From NCBI GenBank assembly GCA_964622775.1, contig CAZUSO010000012.1, positions 1 to 57,985 of the forward strand: 57,985 bases of DNA, in the 5' to 3' direction. The translations under genes and the position numbers were made by a program. The notes under the pieces are model-generated. The model did no database searches. It saw only the letters and a program-made list of their open reading frames with translations, and was not told the DNA's origin. Source of the stretch: CAZUSO01 sp964622775 (GTDB lineage Bacteria; Bacteroidota; Bacteroidia; Chitinophagales; Chitinophagaceae). Shown one piece after another: positions 44,378-53,824 of this stretch (position 1 is its first letter; the number at the start of each line of letters is the position of its first letter).

Positions 44378-46675
44378 ATGACCAATAGAAAAATCAATAA
44401 GCAGGACGCATTAGACTATCATAGTAAGGGCCGTCCGGGAAAGATAAAAGTAGTTCCAACCAAAAATACCAAGACACAACGCGATCTCTCGCTGGCCTAT
44501 TCCCCTGGCGTGGCAGAACCCTGCCTGGCTATTAAGGAAAACCCTGATGACGTCTATAAATATACTTCCAAAGGCAACCTGGTAGCTGTAGTCAGCAATG
44601 GTACGGCCGTTCTCGGATTGGGCGATATCGGGCCGGAAGCAGGAAAGCCGGTTATGGAGGGTAAAGGGGTTTTATTTAAAATTTTTGCCGATATTGACGT
44701 CTTCGATATTGAATTAAACGTAAAAGACCCGGAAGAATTTATCCGCGTTGTCAAGGCGCTGGAGCCTACTTTCGGGGGAATAAATCTGGAAGATATCAAG
44801 GCGCCGGAATGTTTTGAGATAGAACGGAGACTGAAAGAGGAGCTGAAAATTCCGGTAATGCACGATGATCAGCACGGCACGGCTATCATCTCTGCTGCTG
44901 CACTGCTGAATGCTTTGGAAATAGCCGGGAAAAAAATTGAAACAGTAAAATTTGTAGTGAACGGCGCAGGCGCTGCCGCAATAGCCTGCACCAAGCTCTA
45001 TATAGCCTTTGGCGCAAAACAGGAAAATATACTCATGCTGGACAGCAAGGGCGCCTTGAACCGCTCCCGCACGGATTTGGATGAGATAAAACAGGCTTTT
45101 GTTTCCGACAGTCCTGCCAATACGCTGGAAGAAGCCATGCGCGGCTGCGACGTATTTGTCGGGCTGAGCAAGGCTAATGTGCTGACCCGGGAGATGGTGC
45201 AAAGCATGGCAGTAAAGCCCATCGTTTTTGCTATGGCTAACCCGGATCCGGAAATTTCCTGGGAAGATGCGCTGGCGGCACGTGAGGATATCATCATGGC
45301 CACCGGACGATCCGATTACCCAAATCAGGTGAATAACGTTCTGGGTTTCCCCTTTATCTTTCGCGGAGCTTTAGATGTTCGCGCCACGCAGATCAATGAG
45401 GCTATGAAAATGGCAGCGGTAAGGGCTCTGGCGCAGCTTACCCGTCAACCGGTGCCCGACATGGTGAATATGGCTTATGGCACTAAGGCGCTTTCCTTCG
45501 GGCCGGAATACATCATCCCTAAACCTCTTGATCCCCGGCTGCTTACCGTCATAGCGCCTGCGGTAGCGCGCGCCGCTATGGAAAGCGGGGTGGCCCGTAT
45601 GCCGATAGAAGACTGGGACAAATACGAACAGGAACTTTCCGCAAGACTTGGATTAGACAACTTTATTGTAAGGGTATTGAACAGCAAGGCGCGTAAAGAT
45701 CCGCGGAAGGTGGTATTTGCCGAGGCCGATAATGCCAAAGTGTTGAAAGCAGCGCAGATTGTACGCGACGAAGGGATGGCGATACCCATTCTTCTGGGTA
45801 ATGAAAAGCGGATCCGCCAACTGATGACGGAGCATAAAATAGATCTGGAGGCGGAAATCATCGACCCGCGCAGCGAGGAAATGATGCAAAAACGTATCAG
45901 CTTCGGAACCTTGTTTTTTGAAAAACGGCAAAGGCGGGGCTATAATCTGTATGAAGCTAAAAAGATTATGCGCGAGCGTAATTATTTTGGCAGTATGATG
46001 GTGGAAACCGGAGAGGCGGATGCTCTGATCAGCGGACTGACCCGTAATTATCCGGATACGATTCGCCCTGCACTGGAAGTGATCGGGATAGAAGATCATA
46101 TCCGGAAAGTAGCCGGGATGTATATCGTGCTGCGCCCACAGGGGCCTTTGTTTTTAGCCGATACCACCGTTATTATGAATCCAACTGCAGAAGAGCTTGC
46201 TGACATCACTTTACTTACTGCAAGGGAAGTGAGACAATTTAACATAGAACCGAAAATCGCTCTGCTTTCTTATTCCAATTTCGGAAGCAGCCATACGCCG
46301 GAAGCCATACTGGTACGCAATGCGGCTGCTCTGATTCAGGAGAGGGATCCCAACCTGATTGTTGATGGTGAAATGCAGGTGTCTATGGCTTTCGATAAGG
46401 AATTGCTCCGGGAAAATTATCCCTTTTCCCCCTTGGCCAATCAGGATGTAAATACCCTGATTTTCCCGAATCTGGCTGCGGGGAATATTGCCTATAATAT
46501 GCTGATGGAAGTAGCAGGATTTGAAGTTGTTGGCCCCATCCTGATGGGACTTAAAAAACCGGTTCATATTTTACAATTAGGCAGCAGTGTCCGTCAGATC
46601 TGTAATATGGTGGCTATGGCCGTCATTGATGCACAAACGAAATGCCCGAAAGCTAAAGAGCCGGGAGCTGCTTAA
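44378..46675 (+). CDS. maeB: NADP-dependent malic enzyme (malic/phosphotransacetylase fusion)
   Basis: 765 residues. It decarboxylates malate to pyruvate, producing NADPH. Residues about 1-430 hold the malic enzyme domains: LAYSPGVAEPCLAI, the substrate/metal site VMHDDQHGTAIISAAALLNAL (about 163-183), and the Rossmann segment KFVVNGAGAAAIACTKLYIAFGA. Residues about 435-765 are the phosphotransacetylase-like domain of the MaeB type (KVVFAEADNAKVLKAAQIV, GSMMVETGEADALISGLTRNYPDTIRPAL). That domain regulates the enzyme by binding acyl-CoA and is usually inactive itself. Full length and intact. Preceded by repeats rather than by a gene. Confidence 0.96.
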   Translation: MTNRKINKQDALDYHSKGRPGKIKVVPTKNTKTQRDLSLAYSPGVAEPCLAIKENPDDVYKYTSKGNLVAVVSNGTAVLGLGDIGPEAGKPVMEGKGVLFKIFADIDVFDIELNVKDPEEFIRVVKALEPTFGGINLEDIKAPECFEIERRLKEELKIPVMHDDQHGTAIISAAALLNALEIAGKKIETVKFVVNGAGAAAIACTKLYIAFGAKQENILMLDSKGALNRSRTDLDEIKQAFVSDSPANTLEEAMRGCDVFVGLSKANVLTREMVQSMAVKPIVFAMANPDPEISWEDALAAREDIIMATGRSDYPNQVNNVLGFPFIFRGALDVRATQINEAMKMAAVRALAQLTRQPVPDMVNMAYGTKALSFGPEYIIPKPLDPRLLTVIAPAVARAAMESGVARMPIEDWDKYEQELSARLGLDNFIVRVLNSKARKDPRKVVFAEADNAKVLKAAQIVRDEGMAIPILLGNEKRIRQLMTEHKIDLEAEIIDPRSEEMMQKRISFGTLFFEKRQRRGYNLYEAKKIMRERNYFGSMMVETGEADALISGLTRNYPDTIRPALEVIGIEDHIRKVAGMYIVLRPQGPLFLADTTVIMNPTAEELADITLLTAREVRQFNIEPKIALLSYSNFGSSHTPEAILVRNAAALIQERDPNLIVDGEMQVSMAFDKELLRENYPFSPLANQDVNTLIFPNLAAGNIAYNMLMEVAGFEVVGPILMGLKKPVHILQLGSSVRQICNMVAMAVIDAQTKCPKAKEPGAA

Positions 46676-46752
46676 TCTCGCCCAACATGTATTCAAAAAA
46701 AATTTCGGAAAACAGCATAAAAAGCAAACCTATCCTATAGCATTTAGCATTT

Positions 46753-47337
46753 ATGAACTATCTCGGTCACGCCTTTTTGTCCTTTAACCAACCGGAAGTA
46801 TTAACCGGAAATATGATTGGCGATTACGTAAAAGGATTGAAGTCGTTGGAGCAATTTCCTCCCGGTATCCGTAAGGGAATTATGCTGCACCGGAAAATCG
46901 ACAGCTTTACGGATCAGCATCCCGCTTTATTGCGGGCAAAAAATTATTTCCGGATGGATTACGGGCTGTATGCCGGAGCCTTTGCAGACATCATAAATGA
47001 TCATTTCCTGGCAAACGATCCGCGTTGTTTTTCCGGGGAAAGCGCTCTGTTGACATTTTCACAGCATGTTTATCAAACCATTTCCCGATACCAGGATTCG
47101 TTTCCGGAAGCCTTCAGGAGGCTGTTTCCTTATATGAGGGATGAAAACTGGTTGTACAGCTACCGAACCATTAAAGGCGCCGGAAAAAGTCTGGAAGGTC
47201 TGAAACGGCGTGCACGCTATATTGAAGATGTATCAAAGGCGTATGAGATTTTTATTACGTATTATTATTCGCTCAATCAATGTTATTATGAACTGATTGA
47301 CGACTTAACGGCATTTGCAAAAAATGAGTTAATCTAA
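46753..47337 (+). CDS. acpH: Acyl carrier protein phosphodiesterase
   Basis: 194 residues. It removes 4'-phosphopantetheine from holo-ACP. It begins MNYLGHAFLSFNQPEVLTGNMIGDYVKG and has GIMLHRKIDSFTDQHPALLRAK and ADIINDHFLANDP, the His/Asp metal-binding motifs of the AcpH (DUF479) family of HD-like hydrolases. The length is normal (E. coli 193). It follows maeB by 77 bases. Confidence 0.93.
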   Translation: MNYLGHAFLSFNQPEVLTGNMIGDYVKGLKSLEQFPPGIRKGIMLHRKIDSFTDQHPALLRAKNYFRMDYGLYAGAFADIINDHFLANDPRCFSGESALLTFSQHVYQTISRYQDSFPEAFRRLFPYMRDENWLYSYRTIKGAGKSLEGLKRRARYIEDVSKAYEIFITYYYSLNQCYYELIDDLTAFAKNELI

Positions 47338-47359
47338 CAACGGTTTTTTCTATATAACC

Positions 47360-47367
47360 TATCTTTG
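47360..47367 (+). promoter_or_regulatory. Putative -7 box (TATCTTTG) before the serine hydrolase gene
   Basis: Exact TAnnTTTG match 100 bases before the ATG at 47468 and 22 bases after the acpH stop. No clear -33 element. Confidence 0.4.
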
Positions 47368-47467
47368 GCCGATATCTTGTGTTGAATAACACGGTGTTTC
47401 TTATAATTTCCCGAACTGCCCTGAACACTATTGCTGCTTATTTGCTGACTAACCCAGGTAATCGAAA

Positions 47468-48727
47468 ATGCTCAATCTTATTTGTAAAAAATTATTTCTA
47501 TTTCTTTCAATCATATTTGTTTTTGCCTCCTGCATGTCCGCCTCGGAACAACTGGCTCGTGCCAAATCGGTTGGCGGAGACAATGAGATGATGGAAGCAG
47601 CACCATCGCCGGCTCCGGCAGAATACAACAGCATTGCCCTCTCCTTTACCGATACCACCACACCCGAATGCCGCGCTATTATAAAAGGTCTGGACTCTTT
47701 CTATGCCAGGCAGGTTGCCGGCGGATTCAATGGTAGTGTGCTGATCGGTTATCATGGAAAGATTTTGTATGAGCGATATTTTGGTTATGCCAATCGCGCT
47801 ACCGGCTTGTATTTAAGCAAAAATACACCGAGTCAACTTGCTTCCACCTCAAAACCGTTCACGGCAACTGCTGTGCTGTGGTTATACCAGAATAAATATT
47901 TGGACATCAATGCTCCGGTAGCAAGATACCTGAAGGATTTTCCTTACAAAGATATTACCGTAAAAATGTTGCTTTGCCACCGTTCCGGGCTGCCGGACTA
48001 TGTAAAAGTGGGTCTTACTTACTGGAAAGATAACAATGCCATCATGTATAATGAGGATTTATTGCAAATCTTTAAAAAATTTGAACCCCGGCTGAACTCA
48101 AAGCCCGATACCCGATTTGAATATTCCAACAGCAATTTTGCCATGCTGGCGCGTATTATTGAGGAGGTGAGTAAAATGCCTTATAAGAAATTCATGACTA
48201 AGTTTATTTTCCAGCCCTTAGGCATGCAAAATACCTTCGTATATGATCCGGCGGAACCTAAAAGCCCTAACCAGGCCATCAGCTATAAATATAACTGGCA
48301 GATAGAGCCGGATATGTTTGCGGATGGCGTTTATGGCGACAAAGGCATTTACAGCACGGTAGAAGATATGTATCGTTGGGATCAGTCCTTTTACAGTCAT
48401 GCCCTGTTGGATGAAAAGACACTCCAGATGGCTTATGCGCCTCATTCCTTTGAAAAGCCGGGTGTGAAAAATTACGGCTTTGGCTGGCGCATGATGGCCT
48501 ATCCCGACGGTTATAAAATCATTTATCATAACGGCTGGTGGCATGGTAATAATACCGTGTTTTATCGTTTTGTCCAGGATAATTTTACCATTATCGTGCT
48601 GGGTAATAAATACAACAGTCGTATTTACGGTCAGACCAAACCGGTTTACGACATTATAAAAAAGCATGCCAATCAGCCGGAGCAGTTGAAATGGAACGAT
48701 AGCCACGGATCCGCCGGTGCGGATTAA
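47468..48727 (+). CDS. Lipoprotein serine hydrolase (class C beta-lactamase/DD-peptidase family)
   Basis: 419 residues. A lipoprotein signal ends IIFVFASC with C22 as the acylated cysteine. After a low-complexity linker (residues 25-60) comes the beta-lactamase fold. S126-x-x-K129 (STSK) is the nucleophile motif; YSNSNF holds the Tyr-x-Asn motif, and HNGWWHGN contains the HxG-type third motif in place of KTG. The family includes class C beta-lactamases, penicillin-binding esterases and D-aminopeptidases; the substrate cannot be read here, and antibiotic resistance should not be assumed. Confidence 0.9.
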   Translation: MLNLICKKLFLFLSIIFVFASCMSASEQLARAKSVGGDNEMMEAAPSPAPAEYNSIALSFTDTTTPECRAIIKGLDSFYARQVAGGFNGSVLIGYHGKILYERYFGYANRATGLYLSKNTPSQLASTSKPFTATAVLWLYQNKYLDINAPVARYLKDFPYKDITVKMLLCHRSGLPDYVKVGLTYWKDNNAIMYNEDLLQIFKKFEPRLNSKPDTRFEYSNSNFAMLARIIEEVSKMPYKKFMTKFIFQPLGMQNTFVYDPAEPKSPNQAISYKYNWQIEPDMFADGVYGDKGIYSTVEDMYRWDQSFYSHALLDEKTLQMAYAPHSFEKPGVKNYGFGWRMMAYPDGYKIIYHNGWWHGNNTVFYRFVQDNFTIIVLGNKYNSRIYGQTKPVYDIIKKHANQPEQLKWNDSHGSAGAD

Positions 48728-48736
48728 TTTCCCGGC

Positions 48737-49729
48737 TTAAATTACCATCAGGCTGCAACCGCGCAATGCCGAATGATCCAGGCGCCCTAATAGTTCAAAG
48801 GTTTTATCGGGATGTATCTTTACAATATCTTCCGTAGCAATAAAGCTGCAGGAATCTATATTAGCCAGGTCAATGATGTTCAGCCCTCCCGTCCCGGACG
48901 GGTTCACAGCACAAGGATCGTTTTCATCACGGGCGAAAACCTGAAACCAGGACGCTGCGGAAAAAATGCCCTTCTCTTTAGAATAAGCCTGCGAAAAAAG
49001 CTCGGTCATTCCATATTCGGAATGAACAGCTTCCAATTGCCATTGACGCTTCAGGTATTCATGCACCTGCTCCCGGGTCCATTCTTCCCGCCGGCCCTTC
49101 ATTCCACCCGTTTCCATCACAATGGTGTTTTGCAATTGCATGGGAAAGCTCCGGGCAAAATCCAGTAAGGCAAAGGTTACGCCCAGCAGAAACACCGGAC
49201 GGTCTTTTTCCTGTTGTAAAACAGAAGCCAGTTTTTCCCAGTCATATAAATAAAAGCCGCTTTGCGGATGCCGGCTTTCCTGAATAAGGTTTTCCGCCAT
49301 GACTACCAAAGAAGAATTATTCCGTTCCAGATAGGAGGGGAGCAGGCACAGGAAAATATAATCACCCGGCGATCCGTAAAATTGCTGAAAGCTCGACATA
49401 AAGCTCGCCCGGTATTGTTCGGGACGCCTCACATAATGCCGGCTGTTTTGCATTCCGGTGGTGCCGCTGCTTTCAAAATAGCGCTCCGGCAATACATCGC
49501 CGCAAATAACGGGATGCCTTTTAAATAAAGAAACAGGCAAAAATGGTATTTGTTCCGGCGATTGTATCCGGGAAATATCAGTGCCCAGCGCCTTTACAAA
49601 ATCGTGATAAACCCGGTTATTTTCATACTGATAATGAAATACCCGGAGCGCATAATCCCGAAAATTTTGTTTATTGACAATCAGGAGCCAGTTGACATCG
49701 TTTAATATCTGTGGAGTATTCAGGTACAT
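48737..49729 (-). CDS. LuxE-like acyl-protein synthetase/acyltransferase
   Basis: 330 residues. It resembles the LuxE (acyl-protein synthetase) branch of the adenylate-forming enzymes: IPFLPVSLFKRHPVICG, then the phosphate-binding ESSGTTGMQNSRHY (SSGTTG at 87-92), METGGMKGRREEWTREQVHEYL, then HSEYGMTELFSQAYSK near residue 235. LuxE activates a fatty acid for bioluminescence; stand-alone homologues occur in many Bacteroidota, where they are thought to activate acyl groups for O-antigen or other envelope products. No luciferase genes are nearby. The gene is divergent from a small lipoprotein gene. Confidence 0.85.
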   Translation of the reverse strand: MYLNTPQILNDVNWLLIVNKQNFRDYALRVFHYQYENNRVYHDFVKALGTDISRIQSPEQIPFLPVSLFKRHPVICGDVLPERYFESSGTTGMQNSRHYVRRPEQYRASFMSSFQQFYGSPGDYIFLCLLPSYLERNNSSLVVMAENLIQESRHPQSGFYLYDWEKLASVLQQEKDRPVFLLGVTFALLDFARSFPMQLQNTIVMETGGMKGRREEWTREQVHEYLKRQWQLEAVHSEYGMTELFSQAYSKEKGIFSAASWFQVFARDENDPCAVNPSGTGGLNIIDLANIDSCSFIATEDIVKIHPDKTFELLGRLDHSALRGCSLMVI

Positions 49730-49733
49730 TTCT

Positions 49734-49741
49734 TATTTTTG
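49734..49741 (+). promoter_or_regulatory. Putative -7 box (TATTTTTG) at the lipoprotein gene
   Basis: Exact TAnnTTTG match ending 8 bases before the ATG at 49750. If real, the transcript is leaderless or nearly so. Confidence 0.3.
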
Positions 49742-49749
49742 GAAACAAT

Positions 49750-50232
49750 ATGCACAATAAACTTTTTACCTTACTGGCATTCGTGATTTTAGGATTCCCG
49801 GCTTGTCGTAAAGACACAGGAAAATCCTATCCGGATGAGCCGCAAATTACGTATAAAGGCATTAGCAATAATCAAATTAATTTTTTTGACACCGGAGCGG
49901 TATGTAATATAACGTTTGATTTTACAGACGGTAACGGGGATATCGGTCGTACAGAAGACTCCGCTATTACTATTATGGATTATCGTTCCGACACCCTTTA
50001 CCGGATCTATCAGTACCCCTTCCCGGTAATCGGGAATGAGTTCCGGGACCATGAATGGCTGGAAGGATCGGCGCTGATCACCCTGCATTCGGTTTTTTTT
50101 ACGCCACGCCTGGATTCGCTGCACATGGCGGAAAGAAAGGATACCTTGTTTTATAAAATTAATATTAAGGACCAGGCAGGCAATACCAGTAACACGATTG
50201 AAACCGAAACGATTTATGTCCGGGGCGATTAG
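49750..50232 (+). CDS. Small lipoprotein of unknown function
   Basis: 160 residues from the ATG at 49750. The frame is open to 49711, but the earlier start would overlap the divergent LuxE-like gene and bury the signal. The lipoprotein signal ends VILGFPAC with C19. The mature part (KDTGKSYPDEPQITYKGISN...) is beta rich and includes ITFDFTDGNGDIGR, a motif common in Bacteroidota outer-membrane lipoproteins with an immunoglobulin-like fold, and ends INIKDQAGNTSNTIETETIYV. No function assigned. Confidence 0.8.
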   Translation: MHNKLFTLLAFVILGFPACRKDTGKSYPDEPQITYKGISNNQINFFDTGAVCNITFDFTDGNGDIGRTEDSAITIMDYRSDTLYRIYQYPFPVIGNEFRDHEWLEGSALITLHSVFFTPRLDSLHMAERKDTLFYKINIKDQAGNTSNTIETETIYVRGD

Positions 50233-50375
50233 CTCAGGAATTTTTGAGGTAAATAAATGCGCCAAAATAAGCTTGACCTTACCATATTTTTAAATGGAAT
50301 TAATGAAATTTAAAAGTAAATAATTATATCGTCTTTTCCTGTGTTGGAAAAGTTATTTTGACGGGAGTTATTAAG

Positions 50376-53300
50376 ATGAACAACTACAGGCAGTTAATAG
50401 AAAAATTAGACGGCTTTATCCGTAAATATTATGCTAATCAGGCTTTGCGAGGCGGACTTATTTTCCTGTCCTGCCTCATGATTTATATTTTACTCATCAC
50501 TGTAGGTGAATATTATTTTTATTTCCCGGCATGGCTTAAAATTAGCATCCTGTCCATATTAACGATAGCAGGTTTACTTGCGGTAATACTTTGGGTTTGC
50601 ATTCCCTTCCTGAAGATGGAGCGCCTCGGCAAGATTATCTCCAGGGAGCGTGCTGCGCAAATTATTGGTGTCCATTTTCCGCAGGTGAGTGATAAACTGC
50701 TTAATATTTTGCAGTTGCATGATGCTTCTGCATCCGACCCGGAAAGCACGGAACTGATTAATGCCGCTATTGACCAGAAAGCCCAATCCATTGCAGTGGT
50801 ACCTCTCCTGAAGGCTGTTGATCTGGGGAAAAATAAAAAATACCTGACTTTTCTTATCCCTCCGGTGCTGATTATTATATTTCTCGTGGTGGCCGCACCT
50901 GATATCTTTAGAGAGGCATCTTCCCGGTTATTGCAACCGGAGAAAAACTTTACCCCCCCACCTCCTTTCAAATTTGTGATTGAAAACAAAGATTTGAAAG
51001 CGGTGCTTTATGATAATTTTACGCTGAAGATTTCCACACACGGAAAACAATTGCCCAAAAATGTTTTTGTAGTGGTTGGCGGAGAAGAAGTTGAAATGCA
51101 ACAATCGGGTAAAAATATCTTTACCTATACCTTCCAGCATATCCGGGCAGACCTGACATTTCACCTGAGCGCAGCAGGTTACCGCTCGAAAGAATATCAG
51201 CTTTATATCATTCAGAAACCACGCCTGGAGGGATTCCGGGTATGGTTAGAGTACCCGGCTTATACCGGCCGAAAAAATGAAATGGTTCCGGGACTGAGCG
51301 ATTTATCCTTGCCGCAGGGCACTGTTCTGAAATGGGAAATCACAGCAAAGAACACGGATGAAATTGCATTACGCCTGGGCGACAGCGGACAGGTCAGCGC
51401 TATGGCTCGTTCCGGTGCAGAAGATGACCGTAGTATGTATACGGCACAATATCGTTTTATGCAGGACACCACCTATTCCTTCATTATCTCTAACAGGCAA
51501 ATGCCTCGCGCCGATTCTTTCCGCTACCAGGTACAGGTGCAGCCGGATATGCCGCCCCAGGTTACTTTGCAGGAGCTGAAAGACAGCATCAGCGGGCAAC
51601 AGGTGGTGCTTACAGGAAATGCCAGCGACGATTATGGAATCAGCCGGCTGTATTTTCATTATTCCATTTTAAATGATCAGCATCAAACACTATCGGAAAA
51701 GAATATTCCATTGAAAACGGCTCCCGGCAATATGACGCCATATCAGTTTTATTTCGACTTCGGTACTTTACAGGTCGTACCGGGTCAACAGGTCAATTAC
51801 TATATCGAGGCATGGGACAATGATGCTGTTAACGGAAGCAAGAGCGCCCGCAGTGCGGTGATGACCTATAAGCTTTTTGATGGAAAAACCGTGGATTCCG
51901 CCATTAATGAGTCTTCGGAACAGATTGCCCGCGGGCTGAACAACAGCTCCGCCAAATCACAGCATCTGGAAAACGAGATGAAAGACCTGAAATCCGAGTT
52001 GCTGCAAAGTGAAAGTATGAGTTGGGAGCAACAGGAGAAAATGAAGTCGTTAATCAACCAGCAATCACAATTGAAAGACCAGGTTCAGGCCGTTCAGAAG
52101 CAGTTTGAAGAGCAGCAGAAACAAACCGATCTGAAAAACTACAGCGAACCGATCAAGGAAAAGGAAGATGCAATAGAAAAACAATTAGACAATCTGGCCA
52201 ATAAAGAGCTGGAGGAGCAATTGAAAAAATTGCAGGAAATGATGCAAAAGCTGAACAAGGAAAATGCATTTCAAAGCCTGCAGCAGATGGAACAGCAGAA
52301 TAAGTTGTTCAATATGGATATGGAGCGTATTCAGGAGCTGATGAAGCAATTGGAAATGCAAATGAAGCTGGAAGACATGGCCAATAAGCTGGAGCAACTG
52401 ACTAAGGATCAAAACCAGCTACAAAAAAGTACGGATCAGCAGGAGCGTTCCGGTCAGGAGTTAAGCAAAGCACAACAGGATCTTAAACAACAATTAGATC
52501 AATTGCTCAGCAAGGACATGAAGGAGCTGGACAAGCTGAACAAAGAGCAATCCGGTGATAATCAGAAAAACCTGTCGGACATAAAAGAATCGGGCGACCA
52601 GGCCGGCGATGATATGCAGGAAAGTAGCGATCAGTTGCAGCAGAATCAAAATTCCAAATCAAGCAAGTCACAGCAAAATGCGCAGCAAAACATGCAGCAG
52701 ATGATGGCACAAATGCGACAGATGGCATCGGGTATGGATATGCAGCAATTGGATATTGACATCAAAGCTACCCGCCAGTTGCTTACCAATCTTATACGCT
52801 TTTCCTTCAATCAGGAAGCCCTGATGAATAAGGTAAAACGCACCTCTCCGGCCAGTCCTGTGTATATTGAAAACACGCGGGAGCAAAAACAACTTTCTGC
52901 TAATGCCAGAATGATTCGGGACAGCCTGTTTGTGTTGAGTAAAAGGATTTATCAGCTTGCCGCTACTATCAATAAAGAGACTGTTGATTTGTCCACCTCC
53001 ATTGATCAGACCATCCAGGCCCTGGAAGGTCGTAATATACCACAGGCAGTGACCCGTCAGCAATACGCCATGACCAGCGCAAACAACCTGGCCCTGCTGC
53101 TTAATGAAACGCTGGCCAACCTGATGCAAATGCAGGCTCAGGCAATGATGTCGGGCAGTGGCAGTTGTTCTGCTCCGGGGCAACCGAAATCCGGACAGGG
53201 AAAGCCTTCTTCTGCAGGGCAGATGATGAAAGATATCATCTCCGGGCAACAACAAATGGGTAAGGGACTCGAAAAAATGCAGGGATTGAAGCCCGGACAA

Positions 53301-53786
53301 CAAGGAGGAGGACAAGGCCAGGGACAAGGAGGCGAGGGCTCGGATAATGAAGGTGAGGCCGAGCAAATTGCCCGTCTGGCACAGCAACAGGGCGCCCTGC
53401 GTCGCCAGATTCAGGAGTTGAACAGCCTGCTCAACAGCAGAGGAATGGGGGGCAATGCACGCCTGATGAAAGAGATACAGGAAAAGATGGATCGGGTAGA
53501 AACCGATCTGGTCAATAAACGTAGCGCTGCACAGCTTGAGGAAAGACAAAAAGAAATCATGTCTCGCTTATTGCAGGCCGACAAGGCTATCCGGGAGCAG
53601 GAAGAAGATAACAAGCGCAGCGCAATCTCCGGAAAGGATGAACCCCGACCTATTCCCCCGCAGTTGCACGACTATCTAAAAAGTCAGCAGGCACTACTGG
53701 ATTTGTATAAAACCGCACCACCGATATTAAAACCTTACTATAAAAAAATGGCAGAGGAATATTTAAACCGGATCAAACAGCCCTGA
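50376..53786 (+). CDS. DUF4175 family membrane protein with long Gln-rich coiled coil
   Basis: 1136 residues from the ATG at 50376; the frame is open from a TTG at 50358. Three membrane helices occur near the N-terminus (about 28-50, 57-80 and 160-180). The next 350 residues are a beta-rich extracytoplasmic region (FVIENKDLKAVLYDNFTLKI, YRSKEYQLYI, GFRVWLEYPAYTGRKNEM). From about 515 to 790 the sequence is a Gln/Glu/Lys-rich coiled coil (KELEEQLKKLQEMMQKL). A Gly/Gln-rich stretch follows (PGQQGGGQGQGQGGEG, about 970-985), and helices lead to DEPRPIPPQLHDYL. This matches the DUF4175 family, whose role is unknown. Single gene. Confidence 0.88.
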   Translation: MNNYRQLIEKLDGFIRKYYANQALRGGLIFLSCLMIYILLITVGEYYFYFPAWLKISILSILTIAGLLAVILWVCIPFLKMERLGKIISRERAAQIIGVHFPQVSDKLLNILQLHDASASDPESTELINAAIDQKAQSIAVVPLLKAVDLGKNKKYLTFLIPPVLIIIFLVVAAPDIFREASSRLLQPEKNFTPPPPFKFVIENKDLKAVLYDNFTLKISTHGKQLPKNVFVVVGGEEVEMQQSGKNIFTYTFQHIRADLTFHLSAAGYRSKEYQLYIIQKPRLEGFRVWLEYPAYTGRKNEMVPGLSDLSLPQGTVLKWEITAKNTDEIALRLGDSGQVSAMARSGAEDDRSMYTAQYRFMQDTTYSFIISNRQMPRADSFRYQVQVQPDMPPQVTLQELKDSISGQQVVLTGNASDDYGISRLYFHYSILNDQHQTLSEKNIPLKTAPGNMTPYQFYFDFGTLQVVPGQQVNYYIEAWDNDAVNGSKSARSAVMTYKLFDGKTVDSAINESSEQIARGLNNSSAKSQHLENEMKDLKSELLQSESMSWEQQEKMKSLINQQSQLKDQVQAVQKQFEEQQKQTDLKNYSEPIKEKEDAIEKQLDNLANKELEEQLKKLQEMMQKLNKENAFQSLQQMEQQNKLFNMDMERIQELMKQLEMQMKLEDMANKLEQLTKDQNQLQKSTDQQERSGQELSKAQQDLKQQLDQLLSKDMKELDKLNKEQSGDNQKNLSDIKESGDQAGDDMQESSDQLQQNQNSKSSKSQQNAQQNMQQMMAQMRQMASGMDMQQLDIDIKATRQLLTNLIRFSFNQEALMNKVKRTSPASPVYIENTREQKQLSANARMIRDSLFVLSKRIYQLAATINKETVDLSTSIDQTIQALEGRNIPQAVTRQQYAMTSANNLALLLNETLANLMQMQAQAMMSGSGSCSAPGQPKSGQGKPSSAGQMMKDIISGQQQMGKGLEKMQGLKPGQQGGGQGQGQGGEGSDNEGEAEQIARLAQQQGALRRQIQELNSLLNSRGMGGNARLMKEIQEKMDRVETDLVNKRSAAQLEERQKEIMSRLLQADKAIREQEEDNKRSAISGKDEPRPIPPQLHDYLKSQQALLDLYKTAPPILKPYYKKMAEEYLNRIKQP

Positions 53787-53824
53787 CCGAACAGTGGTTC
53801 AACTGTCTTAAAAAATCGAATTGA

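Noticed and set aside
47468..48727. Serine hydrolase as an antibiotic-resistance beta-lactamase
   Set aside because: The fold is shared by esterases and D-aminopeptidases, and the third motif is HxG-like rather than KTG; resistance cannot be inferred.
48737..49729. LuxE-like gene as part of a bioluminescence operon
   Set aside because: No luxAB, luxC or luxD genes are nearby; isolated LuxE-like proteins are common in non-luminous Bacteroidota.
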